This document shows, piece by piece, positions 24,384 through 32,769 of a stretch of 64,000 nt of DNA. The translations under genes were made by a program, and so were the position numbers. The number at the start of each line of letters is the position of its first letter. Position 1 is the first letter of the stretch. The DNA comes from an uncultured Parabacteroides sp. (lineage in GTDB: Bacteria; Bacteroidota; Bacteroidia; Bacteroidales; Tannerellaceae): the NCBI RefSeq assembly GCF_947855115.1, contig NZ_CANTZW010000001.1, positions 310,001 through 374,000 on the forward strand, written 5' to 3'. The notes beneath the pieces are model-generated. The model ran no database searches and was not told the DNA's origin. It saw only the letters and a program-made list of their open reading frames with translations.

Positions 24384-25469
24384 TTGAGAAAGATAATACA
24401 TATCGACATGGATGCCTTTTATGCCTCGGTGGAACAACGAGACAACCCGGAGTTGCGAGGTAAACCCCTAGCGGTCGGGCATGCGGAGCAGCGAGGCGTG
24501 GTAGCCGCCGCCAGCTACGAGGCCCGGAAATACGGGGTACGCTCTGCCATGTCCTCCCAGAAAGCCAAACGCCTATGCCCCAACCTGATCTTCGTACATG
24601 GAAGGATGGACGTATATAAATCCATCTCACGCCAGATCCACGAGATCTTCCATGATTATACGGACATCATAGAACCCCTCTCCTTGGACGAGGCCTTCCT
24701 GGATGTCACCGACAACAAACAGGGGATCTCTCTCGCCGTAGATATCGCGAAAGAGATCAAGAGACGGATCCGGGAAAACTTGAGCCTGATAGCTTCGGCC
24801 GGGGTATCCTACAATAAATTCTTGGCGAAAATAGCCTCGGACTACCGGAAACCCGATGGATTATGCACGATCCACCCAAGCCAGGCACTCGAATTCATAT
24901 CACGCCTCCCTATCGAGTCTTTTTGGGGAGTAGGTCCCGTAACGGCCCAGAAAATGCATACGCTTGGCATCCATAACGGATCGCAATTGCGGGAATGTTC
25001 CCTAGAGATGCTTACCCGTCAGTTCGGAAAGACGGGAATACTATATTATGAGTTTGCCAGAGGCATCGACAATCGTCCTGTAGAAGCGGTACGAATCCGG
25101 AAATCCGTGGGTTGCGAGCATACGTTGGAAAAAGATATTTCTCGCACGTCTTCCGTAATCATCGAGCTTTATCACGTGGCTACCGAACTGATCGGCAGGC
25201 TGGAACGCTCCGGATTCAAGGGAAATACATTGACCCTAAAGATCAAGTTCCACGATTTCAACCAGATCACGAGAAGCCTCAGCCGTCCGGAAGAGCTAAC
25301 AACCCTAGACAAGATACTTCCTTTGGCCAAGGAATTGCTGAAAGAGGTAGAATACGCCGAGCACCCCATCCGCTTAATCGGCCTGTCCGTATCGAACCCC
25401 GTAAAAGAGGAACCACATACGAAAGACCGCTGGGAACAATTAAGTTTTGAGTTCAGCGACTGGAAATGA
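24384..25469 (+). CDS. dinB: DNA polymerase IV
   Basis: 361 aa Y-family polymerase for translesion synthesis. HIDMDAFYASVEQRDNPELR holds the first catalytic aspartates and EPLSLDEAFLDVT the third acidic cluster, followed by the thumb (LPIESFWGVGPVTAQKMHTL) and a little-finger domain. The start is TTG: no ATG precedes RKIIHIDMDAF, and an unusually good ribosome site AAAGGAG (24372-24378) stands 5 bp upstream, rare in this phylum. It lies 70 bp after the MATE gene. No LexA box was recognised. Confidence 0.93.
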   Translation: MRKIIHIDMDAFYASVEQRDNPELRGKPLAVGHAEQRGVVAAASYEARKYGVRSAMSSQKAKRLCPNLIFVHGRMDVYKSISRQIHEIFHDYTDIIEPLSLDEAFLDVTDNKQGISLAVDIAKEIKRRIRENLSLIASAGVSYNKFLAKIASDYRKPDGLCTIHPSQALEFISRLPIESFWGVGPVTAQKMHTLGIHNGSQLRECSLEMLTRQFGKTGILYYEFARGIDNRPVEAVRIRKSVGCEHTLEKDISRTSSVIIELYHVATELIGRLERSGFKGNTLTLKIKFHDFNQITRSLSRPEELTTLDKILPLAKELLKEVEYAEHPIRLIGLSVSNPVKEEPHTKDRWEQLSFEFSDWK

Positions 25470-25477
25470 CCCTCATC

Positions 25478-28036
25478 CTAGAAGGATAGTTTCATCATGA
25501 AACGCACGCCTTTTGTCTGGATACCCGGATGATCCTTATAAGTCAGACGCCATACGTAATCCAAACGCAAGAACTTGAAAATATTCTCGATACCGACACC
25601 CACCTCCATATAAGGGGTAGACGGATCCATCAAGTAGGAACCTTCCGGGAATAAGAACAAGCCCTCGTTTTGCCCGCTGATATACGGGTTATTCTTATCC
25701 GTCAAATGCCCGAACATCCCCCGGAAAGAAAAGACCTCCCTCCATTTCAACTTCTTGATAAGCGGTATACGGTTCAATAAGGCCCCATTCATGAAATAAG
25801 TGACATCCCACGAAGCGTACTCGTCGTTGATAAACTCCATAGCGTTCATATTCGTATAGGATTCCGGTTGTACCAGATACGACAAGTTAGCGTTCGGCAA
25901 GATCAACAAAGGATAAGGGGCCTTCGTCCATACCTTACCCGCTTTCGCGAGAATATCTACATAACCGAAGGCCGAGAACCAGAAACGTTTCTGGATACCT
26001 AGCTCCGTTTTCTGATAATCATACGAGCTGCCTAATACATCTTGGAAAGCCATCGTATGGTTCAACGTAAACACAGGAGCGTCTAGCGTAATCGGATAAC
26101 GATAATTGCGGGTCTGGTAAAATTTCTCATTCGGGGCGAAACGGAGTTTGAACTCCACCTCCGACATCCGGTACGAGTCTGTAGCCGTAACCTGCCCGTC
26201 CGGGCCGATACGATCGAACGCAGCATAACCGGTTGAGTACTCCTTAAAATTACGAAGTACCGCTCCGTAAGCCCAACCGTTATAATGCTCGCGGTAATAC
26301 GTCAGCTCCATATTCCTTAAATACGTGGCCCGCGTATCCTTCTGCCGTTTCAAGGCCAAGAACATATTATCCTTGTTGGTATACATATACTGTTGCCCCA
26401 ACTGGTTTATATCATATAAGTACTCGAAACGGATCGAGTGCACGGGAAATTCCTTCCGGTAATCCTTCTTGTCGATGAAAGAATATTCTACGATTCCATC
26501 ATATTTCAACTCTCGGTCTTTCGAGCCATAAGCCAGATAACCATCCAAGAAAAGACGCTTGCTAAAGGCTGTAGTCGTGGTTCCACCGACACGGAAACGA
26601 GCTCCCTCAATAGCGTTGCCACTTATATAAGTATTCATCGGGCCAAACTCAAACTTGCTTTTCTCCGGGACCTTATTTGTGGCGATATAACCGGAGGTAA
26701 GGATCGATACGACCTTCTCCGTCACATAGAAAATAGGTACGGAGCGAAGTTTCGCCATCAACAATTCCACGTTATTCTGCTTACGGGTTCCCGCTTCGGC
26801 AGGACGATTCTCCTCCCAGAAATCAGCCGAACGGCGATAAGCCTCCACCGGTATGATAATAGGCGCGCTCTCCTCGAATACCTTGGGATCGTCCGGAGCC
26901 TCAAACGCCTGATTCGAATAGATATTCAAGCGGCGGGCATACATTCCTTTCGATTTCTCCGTCAACTTGAAATCCACGTTGATATCATCCTTCGTGATGA
27001 TACGGGTCCCATCCGGAGCACGATCGAAGGTTTGTTCGATCGTCATCCCGCCGACAAAGTTCAAGTTGATCTTTTTCGGGACATTCAGTTTAACCCTCTG
27101 CACGAAATAGGTAGAATCCAACGTGATAAAAAGATGCCCCGTGAAACCGAAAGTCTCCGGGGTAAACGGGGCGAAGCCGAGATCCACGCATTTCTGTCCG
27201 GCTACCATCACGGTATCTAACAAATAATATTTGTAGAAATTAGGCCCCATCGTAGACATGGGACTTACAAACCGGTTCAAGAACAAAGGGATATCATTTT
27301 GGAAGATGTTCACTTCCCGGAAGACCTCATTCAAGAATTGTTGCATACCGTCTCGCGAGAAGACCTCATCCACACCTGCCGCTTTTGTTGCCTGGACGAC
27401 TCTCTTTTCCGTCTTCGGGTCTTTACGATAGTAAACGGTCTGGATCTTCTCTCGCTCGGACACTGGCAAGATCGTTTTTCCAATCTCCAGCGTATCAATA
27501 AAATCAGTCAAGAAGTCAAACTTTCCAACCTTTCCATCCTTCCTCGGCTTCGGCTGATAATCGTTCATGGCGAAGACCATCTTCTCATACTGATCGTACC
27601 GGAAATAATCGTGGTTACGGGGATCGTTACTTTCTCGACGCTCAATAGCCTTTTTGATAAAGGCAACCGCAGGATTATCCTTCTTCCGGTATTTCTCCTT
27701 CCCCGGCTTGATAACCACCTCCGACAAATTAATACTTGTCGGAACTAGCTGAATCTTCAAATGCTCCGCTTTTCCCGGAACAAATCTCAACTCTTTCTCC
27801 GTATAGCCCAGATAAGAGACCTGCAACGTACGAACCTTAGATGAAGAGGATAGCGTGAAAGCCCCGTCTAGATCTGTCGTAGCACCAATCGTAGTCCCTT
27901 TCAATAATACAGCCACATAAGGTAATGGCTCCCCCGTGATAGAATCGGTCACGACTCCTTTTATCATGTAGTTCTGGCTCCTCGCTACCCAAGCGAACGC
28001 CAATAAAAGCAATATAAAAACAATTCTCTTCCCCAT
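25478..28036 (-). CDS. DUF5686 outer-membrane protein with CarboxypepD_reg-like domain
   Basis: 852 aa from the ATG at 28036 (a GTG at 28048 is possible but precedes the signal peptide MGKRIVFILLLLAFAWVARSQ by four residues). Residues about 25-105 are a carboxypeptidase-regulatory-like beta sandwich (IKGVVTDSITGEPLPYVAV). The remainder matches the DUF5686 family and ends in membrane beta strands, terminating in Phe (KLSF), the usual last residue of outer-membrane barrels. The role is unknown; similarity to the plug-adjacent domain of SusC-type proteins suggests surface or transport duties. Confidence 0.85.
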   Translation of the reverse strand: MGKRIVFILLLLAFAWVARSQNYMIKGVVTDSITGEPLPYVAVLLKGTTIGATTDLDGAFTLSSSSKVRTLQVSYLGYTEKELRFVPGKAEHLKIQLVPTSINLSEVVIKPGKEKYRKKDNPAVAFIKKAIERRESNDPRNHDYFRYDQYEKMVFAMNDYQPKPRKDGKVGKFDFLTDFIDTLEIGKTILPVSEREKIQTVYYRKDPKTEKRVVQATKAAGVDEVFSRDGMQQFLNEVFREVNIFQNDIPLFLNRFVSPMSTMGPNFYKYYLLDTVMVAGQKCVDLGFAPFTPETFGFTGHLFITLDSTYFVQRVKLNVPKKINLNFVGGMTIEQTFDRAPDGTRIITKDDINVDFKLTEKSKGMYARRLNIYSNQAFEAPDDPKVFEESAPIIIPVEAYRRSADFWEENRPAEAGTRKQNNVELLMAKLRSVPIFYVTEKVVSILTSGYIATNKVPEKSKFEFGPMNTYISGNAIEGARFRVGGTTTTAFSKRLFLDGYLAYGSKDRELKYDGIVEYSFIDKKDYRKEFPVHSIRFEYLYDINQLGQQYMYTNKDNMFLALKRQKDTRATYLRNMELTYYREHYNGWAYGAVLRNFKEYSTGYAAFDRIGPDGQVTATDSYRMSEVEFKLRFAPNEKFYQTRNYRYPITLDAPVFTLNHTMAFQDVLGSSYDYQKTELGIQKRFWFSAFGYVDILAKAGKVWTKAPYPLLILPNANLSYLVQPESYTNMNAMEFINDEYASWDVTYFMNGALLNRIPLIKKLKWREVFSFRGMFGHLTDKNNPYISGQNEGLFLFPEGSYLMDPSTPYMEVGVGIENIFKFLRLDYVWRLTYKDHPGIQTKGVRFMMKLSF

Positions 28037-28062
28037 CAGATCTGACACCTCATTAAACTCCG

Positions 28063-28070
28063 CAAAAGTA
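28063..28070 (-). promoter_or_regulatory. -7 box for the DUF5686 gene
   Basis: TACTTTTG on the minus strand, 27 bp before the ATG at 28036. Confidence 0.5.
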
Positions 28071-28156
28071 CAACAGGATCATTTATATAAATGTTCCAAA
28101 ACACGTACAATATATTCCAATTAACAACAAATGGTCTAAAAAAGTCAATCGTTCTT

Positions 28157-30994
28157 TCAAGAACGACTAATCTGAAGCCCTTTATTCGATAAACTCATCT
28201 CCACAAACCGGGCATTCGGGTTTGGAGGAGAAACGGTCAATATTTTCCGGATTTGGAGCGCCGCATCCGGATCTTTTGCCACGATGTACAAGTAGCCACC
28301 ACCACCAGCTCCCGGCAGTTTATACCCTAAGGCATAAGTCTGTATCTTGGAAATGATAGCTTCTACGGTCGGTGGGTTCGTCCCTGAATCGAGTGCCTTG
28401 TTTTGCTCCCAAGTCTTTCCCACCAGTTTGCCATAAGTGGCGAAATCTCCACATTGGATCGCCTCGTACATATCGAGCGCATGGGCCTTCATCTCGGCCA
28501 AAAGCCTTAAATGCGTCCCGTTATTCAAGAACATACCTCGCACGATCTCCGACAATATATCTTTCGCCGTACGGGTGATTCCCGTATAATAAAGAAGATG
28601 ACAAGGTTGATAGCCCGGATCGGTAAACAGGTATTCCGGCAGCCAGCGGACCAAAGGGTTTTGATTAAACCCCTCATTCGTTTGCAACAGCTTCAAGCCA
28701 TGCAATACACCCCCGTATTGATCTTGCCATCCCCCACCGGTAGTCAGCAACTGCTCCAAAATCAAGGTACGGTTTCCTATCTCGTTCTTATCCCAAGCCA
28801 AGCCACAAAAATCAGAGATAGCACCCAGCACGGTAGCCGCAAGGATCGAGCTGGTTCCTAAACCAGACCCTGCCGGTATCGCCGCCAATAAAGTAATCTC
28901 CAGCCCACTGCCGAAGGCTTCTAGCTGAGCCTCCAAGGAAGCGTAAGCCTCTGCCGAGAACTCCGGGATAAAACCAGCCAAAGCCAAGGCCGCTTTCGGG
29001 ATGGAAAACGGAGATCCTACCTTGTTATAATCACGAAGCTCATCCCATGAGGATATAACTTCCATCGCCCCCAAATCAATCGATCGAAGAATGATCTTAC
29101 GAAGACCGGAAGGCTTGATATATACTTGCAACGGAGGTTGCCCGTTTAACTCGATCGCCACATTCACCACATTGCCGCCAGCGTATAGGCAATAAGGCGG
29201 CGTGTCTGTCCAACCACCTGCCAGATCGATACGCACCGGACTACGCCCCCATACGATCTGATCCCGATAAACATTCAAACACGGCTGTTGCCTACATCCC
29301 CGTACAGAGCCGACCAACCCTTCCCGCAACAACGCAAAAGCCTTCTGCTCCTCCTCTTTATACGTTTCCCCCGAAAGCCTCATCACTTGGGAACGAAACA
29401 TATGATTATGTATTCTTTTCATCAAAGGATTATCCTCGGAAAGGGCTTCCGGTAAGATAATCTTATCCTCGGCGAACGCTCGTGCCGCATCCGAAAGATC
29501 CAATTGGTAGAATACGCTTTTCTCGTGATTAACAGCCAGTAATGACCAGTCTTTTTTACGGAAGTTTTCCCGCTGGGCTACCAAACGGCGTAAATTCGCT
29601 TGATCGGACAAGCCATTCGCCGATACTTTCCGGGAGGAAAGCCAGATATGCTTACCTTCTTCCACATCGGGTTCCGAGATCATCCAACGCAATACTTTTC
29701 CTAACTCATCCACGGTCTGGCAAACAGGGAATAAAGGGGTGTCTTGTATATCCCCGTTCCCGTTCAAGGCAACGCCCCGCTCCAACGCCCAAGTCTGGAC
29801 AGGTTTCCCCATGAATAAGGTACATGCGTCGGACAAGGCTCCTTTAAACAAGTCATTAAAGCCATAGGGTCTTGCCGCCCAGCTCGTCTCTCCTACCGGA
29901 ACGACATCTACACAGACACCTTCCGGCAAGGATAAGTTCCAGTTATTCTCCGGAACACCTGTTATGATTTGCTGGCTACGCAGCGTCCAACGCTCACCGA
30001 TATAACTGTTCTCTATCCATAATTCCGAATTCTCGGCGGTCAACTTCCGGAGCAACACCGCATTTTGCACGAACATGGCTGGATGCGGTTTCACCTTACG
30101 TTGCATGATCGCACGCTGGTCACGGACTAGGTTCTGTACCGCCAACGTAGAGGAGATCAACTCACGACTTGTCCCATAATGATAGAACTCCCCACCTGGA
30201 AGAGGCAAGATCGCCACAGAAAGTTGGTTCAGCTCCGTATCTGTGATACGTGGATTCTTCCCTAAAGCTAACCCAAACTCTGCATATAAATCATAGGCCT
30301 TCATTGTTTTGCCATCCTCGGTATAAGAATGTTTCATTAACAGCCGCACCGCTTTATCGCTCAGCAACCAGATACCGATATCCATCAAGAACAAATGGCT
30401 ACCCGCCAATTCTCCCAAAACCTCTAGCGAAGGTTTCTGCAACATGAAATCCAGGACATCCGGAGATTTACGGCTCGACACAAAAACTCCGTGATTCTTA
30501 GCCAATGAAGGCTCGACCCACAAACCGTAGCAGACCACGTCTACCTCGGGGATTTCCTGTAAGGGCTGGTTAGCACGAATGTATACGTCGCCACTCGCGA
30601 TCAAGGTATGAAGCGACTCGGGTGCCTTTTCCATGATCCGTTCGTAAAGAGGCAACTGCAAAGACAATAAATCCTGGGCCAGTCTCTGCCCCCGTGCCCA
30701 ACGAAAAACAGGAATGGGAGTTAATATCTTCCCGGACGGCGCATATCCGGGTAAACGGCGGCTTTGCCCTCCGGCATGCAACAAGATTCGTTTTTCCAGT
30801 CTTAGCCACTCCTCCACCGGCATATCCGGGGCCTCATCCCGCCGGGAAGCTTCCAACAACCATGTCGTTCCTCCCCCCGAGCCCAAACGGGCACCGACCG
30901 GGTCTGAAGCGCAAAACCATTCCTCTGCGCTTACACGCTCTATCTCATGGAAACAATCTACTAAATTTGGAGGTAAAGACAATAACTTTTTCAT
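28157..30994 (-). CDS. fkp: bifunctional L-fucokinase / GDP-L-fucose pyrophosphorylase
   Basis: 945 aa. The start at 30994 (KKLLSLPPNLVDCFHEIERV) is that of known Fkp proteins; longer starts up to 31105 lack family support and precede the -7 box. The N-terminal half is the pyrophosphorylase (GSGGGTTWLL and KRILLHAGGQSRRLPGYAPS). The C-terminal 360 residues are a GHMP kinase (VWGRSPVRIDLAGGWTDTPP and IPAGSGLGTSSILAATVLG). It converts scavenged host L-fucose to fucose 1-phosphate and then GDP-fucose, which Bacteroidales add to capsule and glycoproteins. The gene is monocistronic. Confidence 0.97.
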   Translation of the reverse strand: MKKLLSLPPNLVDCFHEIERVSAEEWFCASDPVGARLGSGGGTTWLLEASRRDEAPDMPVEEWLRLEKRILLHAGGQSRRLPGYAPSGKILTPIPVFRWARGQRLAQDLLSLQLPLYERIMEKAPESLHTLIASGDVYIRANQPLQEIPEVDVVCYGLWVEPSLAKNHGVFVSSRKSPDVLDFMLQKPSLEVLGELAGSHLFLMDIGIWLLSDKAVRLLMKHSYTEDGKTMKAYDLYAEFGLALGKNPRITDTELNQLSVAILPLPGGEFYHYGTSRELISSTLAVQNLVRDQRAIMQRKVKPHPAMFVQNAVLLRKLTAENSELWIENSYIGERWTLRSQQIITGVPENNWNLSLPEGVCVDVVPVGETSWAARPYGFNDLFKGALSDACTLFMGKPVQTWALERGVALNGNGDIQDTPLFPVCQTVDELGKVLRWMISEPDVEEGKHIWLSSRKVSANGLSDQANLRRLVAQRENFRKKDWSLLAVNHEKSVFYQLDLSDAARAFAEDKIILPEALSEDNPLMKRIHNHMFRSQVMRLSGETYKEEEQKAFALLREGLVGSVRGCRQQPCLNVYRDQIVWGRSPVRIDLAGGWTDTPPYCLYAGGNVVNVAIELNGQPPLQVYIKPSGLRKIILRSIDLGAMEVISSWDELRDYNKVGSPFSIPKAALALAGFIPEFSAEAYASLEAQLEAFGSGLEITLLAAIPAGSGLGTSSILAATVLGAISDFCGLAWDKNEIGNRTLILEQLLTTGGGWQDQYGGVLHGLKLLQTNEGFNQNPLVRWLPEYLFTDPGYQPCHLLYYTGITRTAKDILSEIVRGMFLNNGTHLRLLAEMKAHALDMYEAIQCGDFATYGKLVGKTWEQNKALDSGTNPPTVEAIISKIQTYALGYKLPGAGGGGYLYIVAKDPDAALQIRKILTVSPPNPNARFVEMSLSNKGLQISRS

Positions 30995-31036
30995 ACCAAT
31001 GATCATTCTAAATGGCTTCATCTTACTTTTCGAAAA

Positions 31037-31044
31037 CAAAAGTA
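31037..31044 (-). promoter_or_regulatory. fkp: -7 box for fkp
   Basis: TACTTTTG on the minus strand, 43 bp before the chosen ATG at 30994. Confidence 0.5.
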
Positions 31045-31216
31045 ACTTAAATTTTCTATACGGATATCCATTAACTCTTTTTATTACAATTCGTATGAAG
31101 CTCAAGCACGCTCAACATCTTTAACACACCCATAAAAAAGTTTGTTTTTACTAAAACACTCTATCAATCAATCTGTTTCCAGTATATTGGTTGTTGTTTA
31201 ATTAAATATAGGATAT

Positions 31217-31846
31217 ATGGTATACGGTTATGTAAGAGTCAGTACAGACAAACAAACTACTGAAAACCAGCGATTCGAGATTGAGAAATTCACAAAATCG
31301 AGAAACATGAGAATCGACAGGTGGGTAGATGAAACGATCAGCGGGACAAAAGTAATCGCCGATCGCCAACTTGGTAAATTATTAAAGCAAATACGCAAAG
31401 GCGACATCTTGATCACGACAGAATTGTCACGTCTCGGACGTAATCTTATGCAAGTTATGAGTTTCCTTCATCAATGTATGGAAAGAGACATCATTGTATT
31501 TACGGTAAAGGAAGGTTATGAACTCGGTAATAATATTAATAGTAAAATCTTAGCGTTCGCATTCAGCCTAAGCGCCGAAATTGAACGTAACCTGATCTCG
31601 CAACGAACCAAAGAGGCATTGGCCCGGAAAAAAGTGGAAGGGGCCAAACTAGGACGACCGAAAGGGGAACGACCGGAAACTTGTAAACTGAAAGGTAAGG
31701 AAGAGATGATCTTGCGGTATATCAAAGAACATAAGACTAAAGTATATATTAGCAAGAAACTGGGGGTGAACCGCCAGACCTTGAGGGAATTCCTTAAGAC
31801 TCATCCGGAAATCCCGCGGAAATGGAAAAGAATACAGAAGGATTAA
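31217..31846 (+). CDS. mpi: Mpi-type serine site-specific DNA invertase
   Basis: 209 aa. The resolvase/invertase catalytic domain begins YGYVRVSTDKQTTENQRFE with Ser9 as nucleophile. The arginine-containing SRLGRNLMQVMSFL, the long helix AFAFSLSAEIERNLISQRTK and a C-terminal HTH (LRYIKEHKTKVYISKKLGVN) follow. Residue pattern and length match the B. fragilis Mpi family, which inverts many capsule or surface-protein promoters at a distance. The gene is AT-rich, has no partner, and I found no convincing invertible promoter beside it. A weak TATATTGG (31183-31190) precedes it. Confidence 0.88.
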   Translation: MVYGYVRVSTDKQTTENQRFEIEKFTKSRNMRIDRWVDETISGTKVIADRQLGKLLKQIRKGDILITTELSRLGRNLMQVMSFLHQCMERDIIVFTVKEGYELGNNINSKILAFAFSLSAEIERNLISQRTKEALARKKVEGAKLGRPKGERPETCKLKGKEEMILRYIKEHKTKVYISKKLGVNRQTLREFLKTHPEIPRKWKRIQKD

Positions 31847-32069
31847 CAACTTAAACAACGATTAACGTATGTTAAATTAGCTTAGTTTAGCAGCCTTTTC
31901 ATTCGTTTATTTGTTTATTCCCATTAACTTGCGGGAGAATAAGATAGAAATATACTTGAAATATCCTAAAAAACATTTTATCCGGTATTCATCTATCATT
32001 CATAAACGCCGCAAGGTTAACATGTATTCAAGACATCAAACGTTTGTTTAATCTTTTAATATAAATCTT

Positions 32070-32531
32070 ATGGAAAAAACATTGGTTATTTTAAAGCCTT
32101 GTACCGTTCAGAGAGGACTGATCGGTGAAATCGTTACCCGTTTCGAGAAGAAGGGACTCCGTCTGGCCGGCATGAAAATGGTTTGGCTGACCGACGAGAT
32201 ATTGAGCGAGCATTACGCCCACCTAAAAGAAAAACCTTTCTTCCAACGGATCAAAGACGCGATGAGTGTATGCCCGGTAATCGTATGTTGCTGGGAAGGG
32301 GTAGATGCCATACATGTAGTAAGAACCTTGGCCGGCGCCACCAACGGTAGAAACGCCGCTCCCGGTACGATACGGGGAGATTACAGCATGAGCGTACAAG
32401 AGAATATCGTACACGCCTCTGACTCTCCGGAGACAGCCGAGGTCGAGTTGAAACGTTTCTTCAAGGATGAAGAGATATTCGATTACGAGTTGAAAAACCT
32501 ATTGAGTCTTTACGCTAATGACGAGTTTTAA
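32070..32531 (+). CDS. ndk: nucleoside diphosphate kinase
   Basis: 153 aa. Transfers the gamma phosphate from ATP to NDPs through a phosphohistidine, His115 in ENIVHASDS. The N-terminal EKTLVILKP and the nucleotide-site block ATNGRNAAPGTIRGDYS are conserved. In place of the usual RNxVHGSD the active-site motif reads NIVHASD, a form seen in Bacteroidetes. Monocistronic, with a shared terminator downstream. Confidence 0.97.
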   Translation: MEKTLVILKPCTVQRGLIGEIVTRFEKKGLRLAGMKMVWLTDEILSEHYAHLKEKPFFQRIKDAMSVCPVIVCCWEGVDAIHVVRTLAGATNGRNAAPGTIRGDYSMSVQENIVHASDSPETAEVELKRFFKDEEIFDYELKNLLSLYANDEF

Positions 32532-32534
32532 ATA

Positions 32535-32581
32535 AAAAAGAATAGCCGGAAACGAGAGATATTATTCTCACCTTTCCGGCT
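32535..32581. terminator. terminator shared by ndk and the minus-strand sRNA-like locus
   Basis: AGCCGGAAA (32544-32552) and TTTCCGGCT (32573-32581) form the stem. On the minus strand it is followed by ATTCTTTTTTATTT, a strong tail; on the plus strand the tail is weak. Confidence 0.75.
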
Positions 32582-32668
32582 CTCATATTTAGAAACCAAC
32601 ATCCTATTCTCCCGAACTGAATGAACAACCTAATTACTAATCTAAAAATCTAATACCATGAAAAACAC
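32536..32668 (-). ncRNA. sRNA-like locus C sharing the 5' end of copies A and B
   Basis: Minus strand. The 23 nt from 32668 down to 32646 are identical to the 5' end of copies A and B, after which the sequence differs and runs about 110 nt to the strong minus-strand terminator at 32573-32535. The -7 box seen in A and B is not conserved; the corresponding bases read AAATACAG. It may be transcribed from another promoter, processed from the upstream fimbrillin mRNA, or be a decayed copy. The fimbrillin gene stop is 100 bp upstream on the same strand. Confidence 0.45.
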
Positions 32669-32769
32669 ACTACTGTATTTACAACAGGGTATCATGGCAA
32701 AATGTTTAAGAGATTTCATCCCCAAATTAGAAAGCTGATAAAAAACGTTTGTATGCCTCCAGCTGTCTT

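Noticed and set aside
30995..31105. N-terminal extension of Fkp by 37 residues
   Set aside because: The added residues are Lys/Phe-rich without family match and begin upstream of the -7 box at 31037-31044.
32658..32738. 26-codon plus-strand frame starting at the conserved ATGAAAAACAC
   Set aside because: In copies A and B the same ATG opens frames of only 7 and 13 codons with different residues, so conservation follows the antisense RNA and not a peptide.
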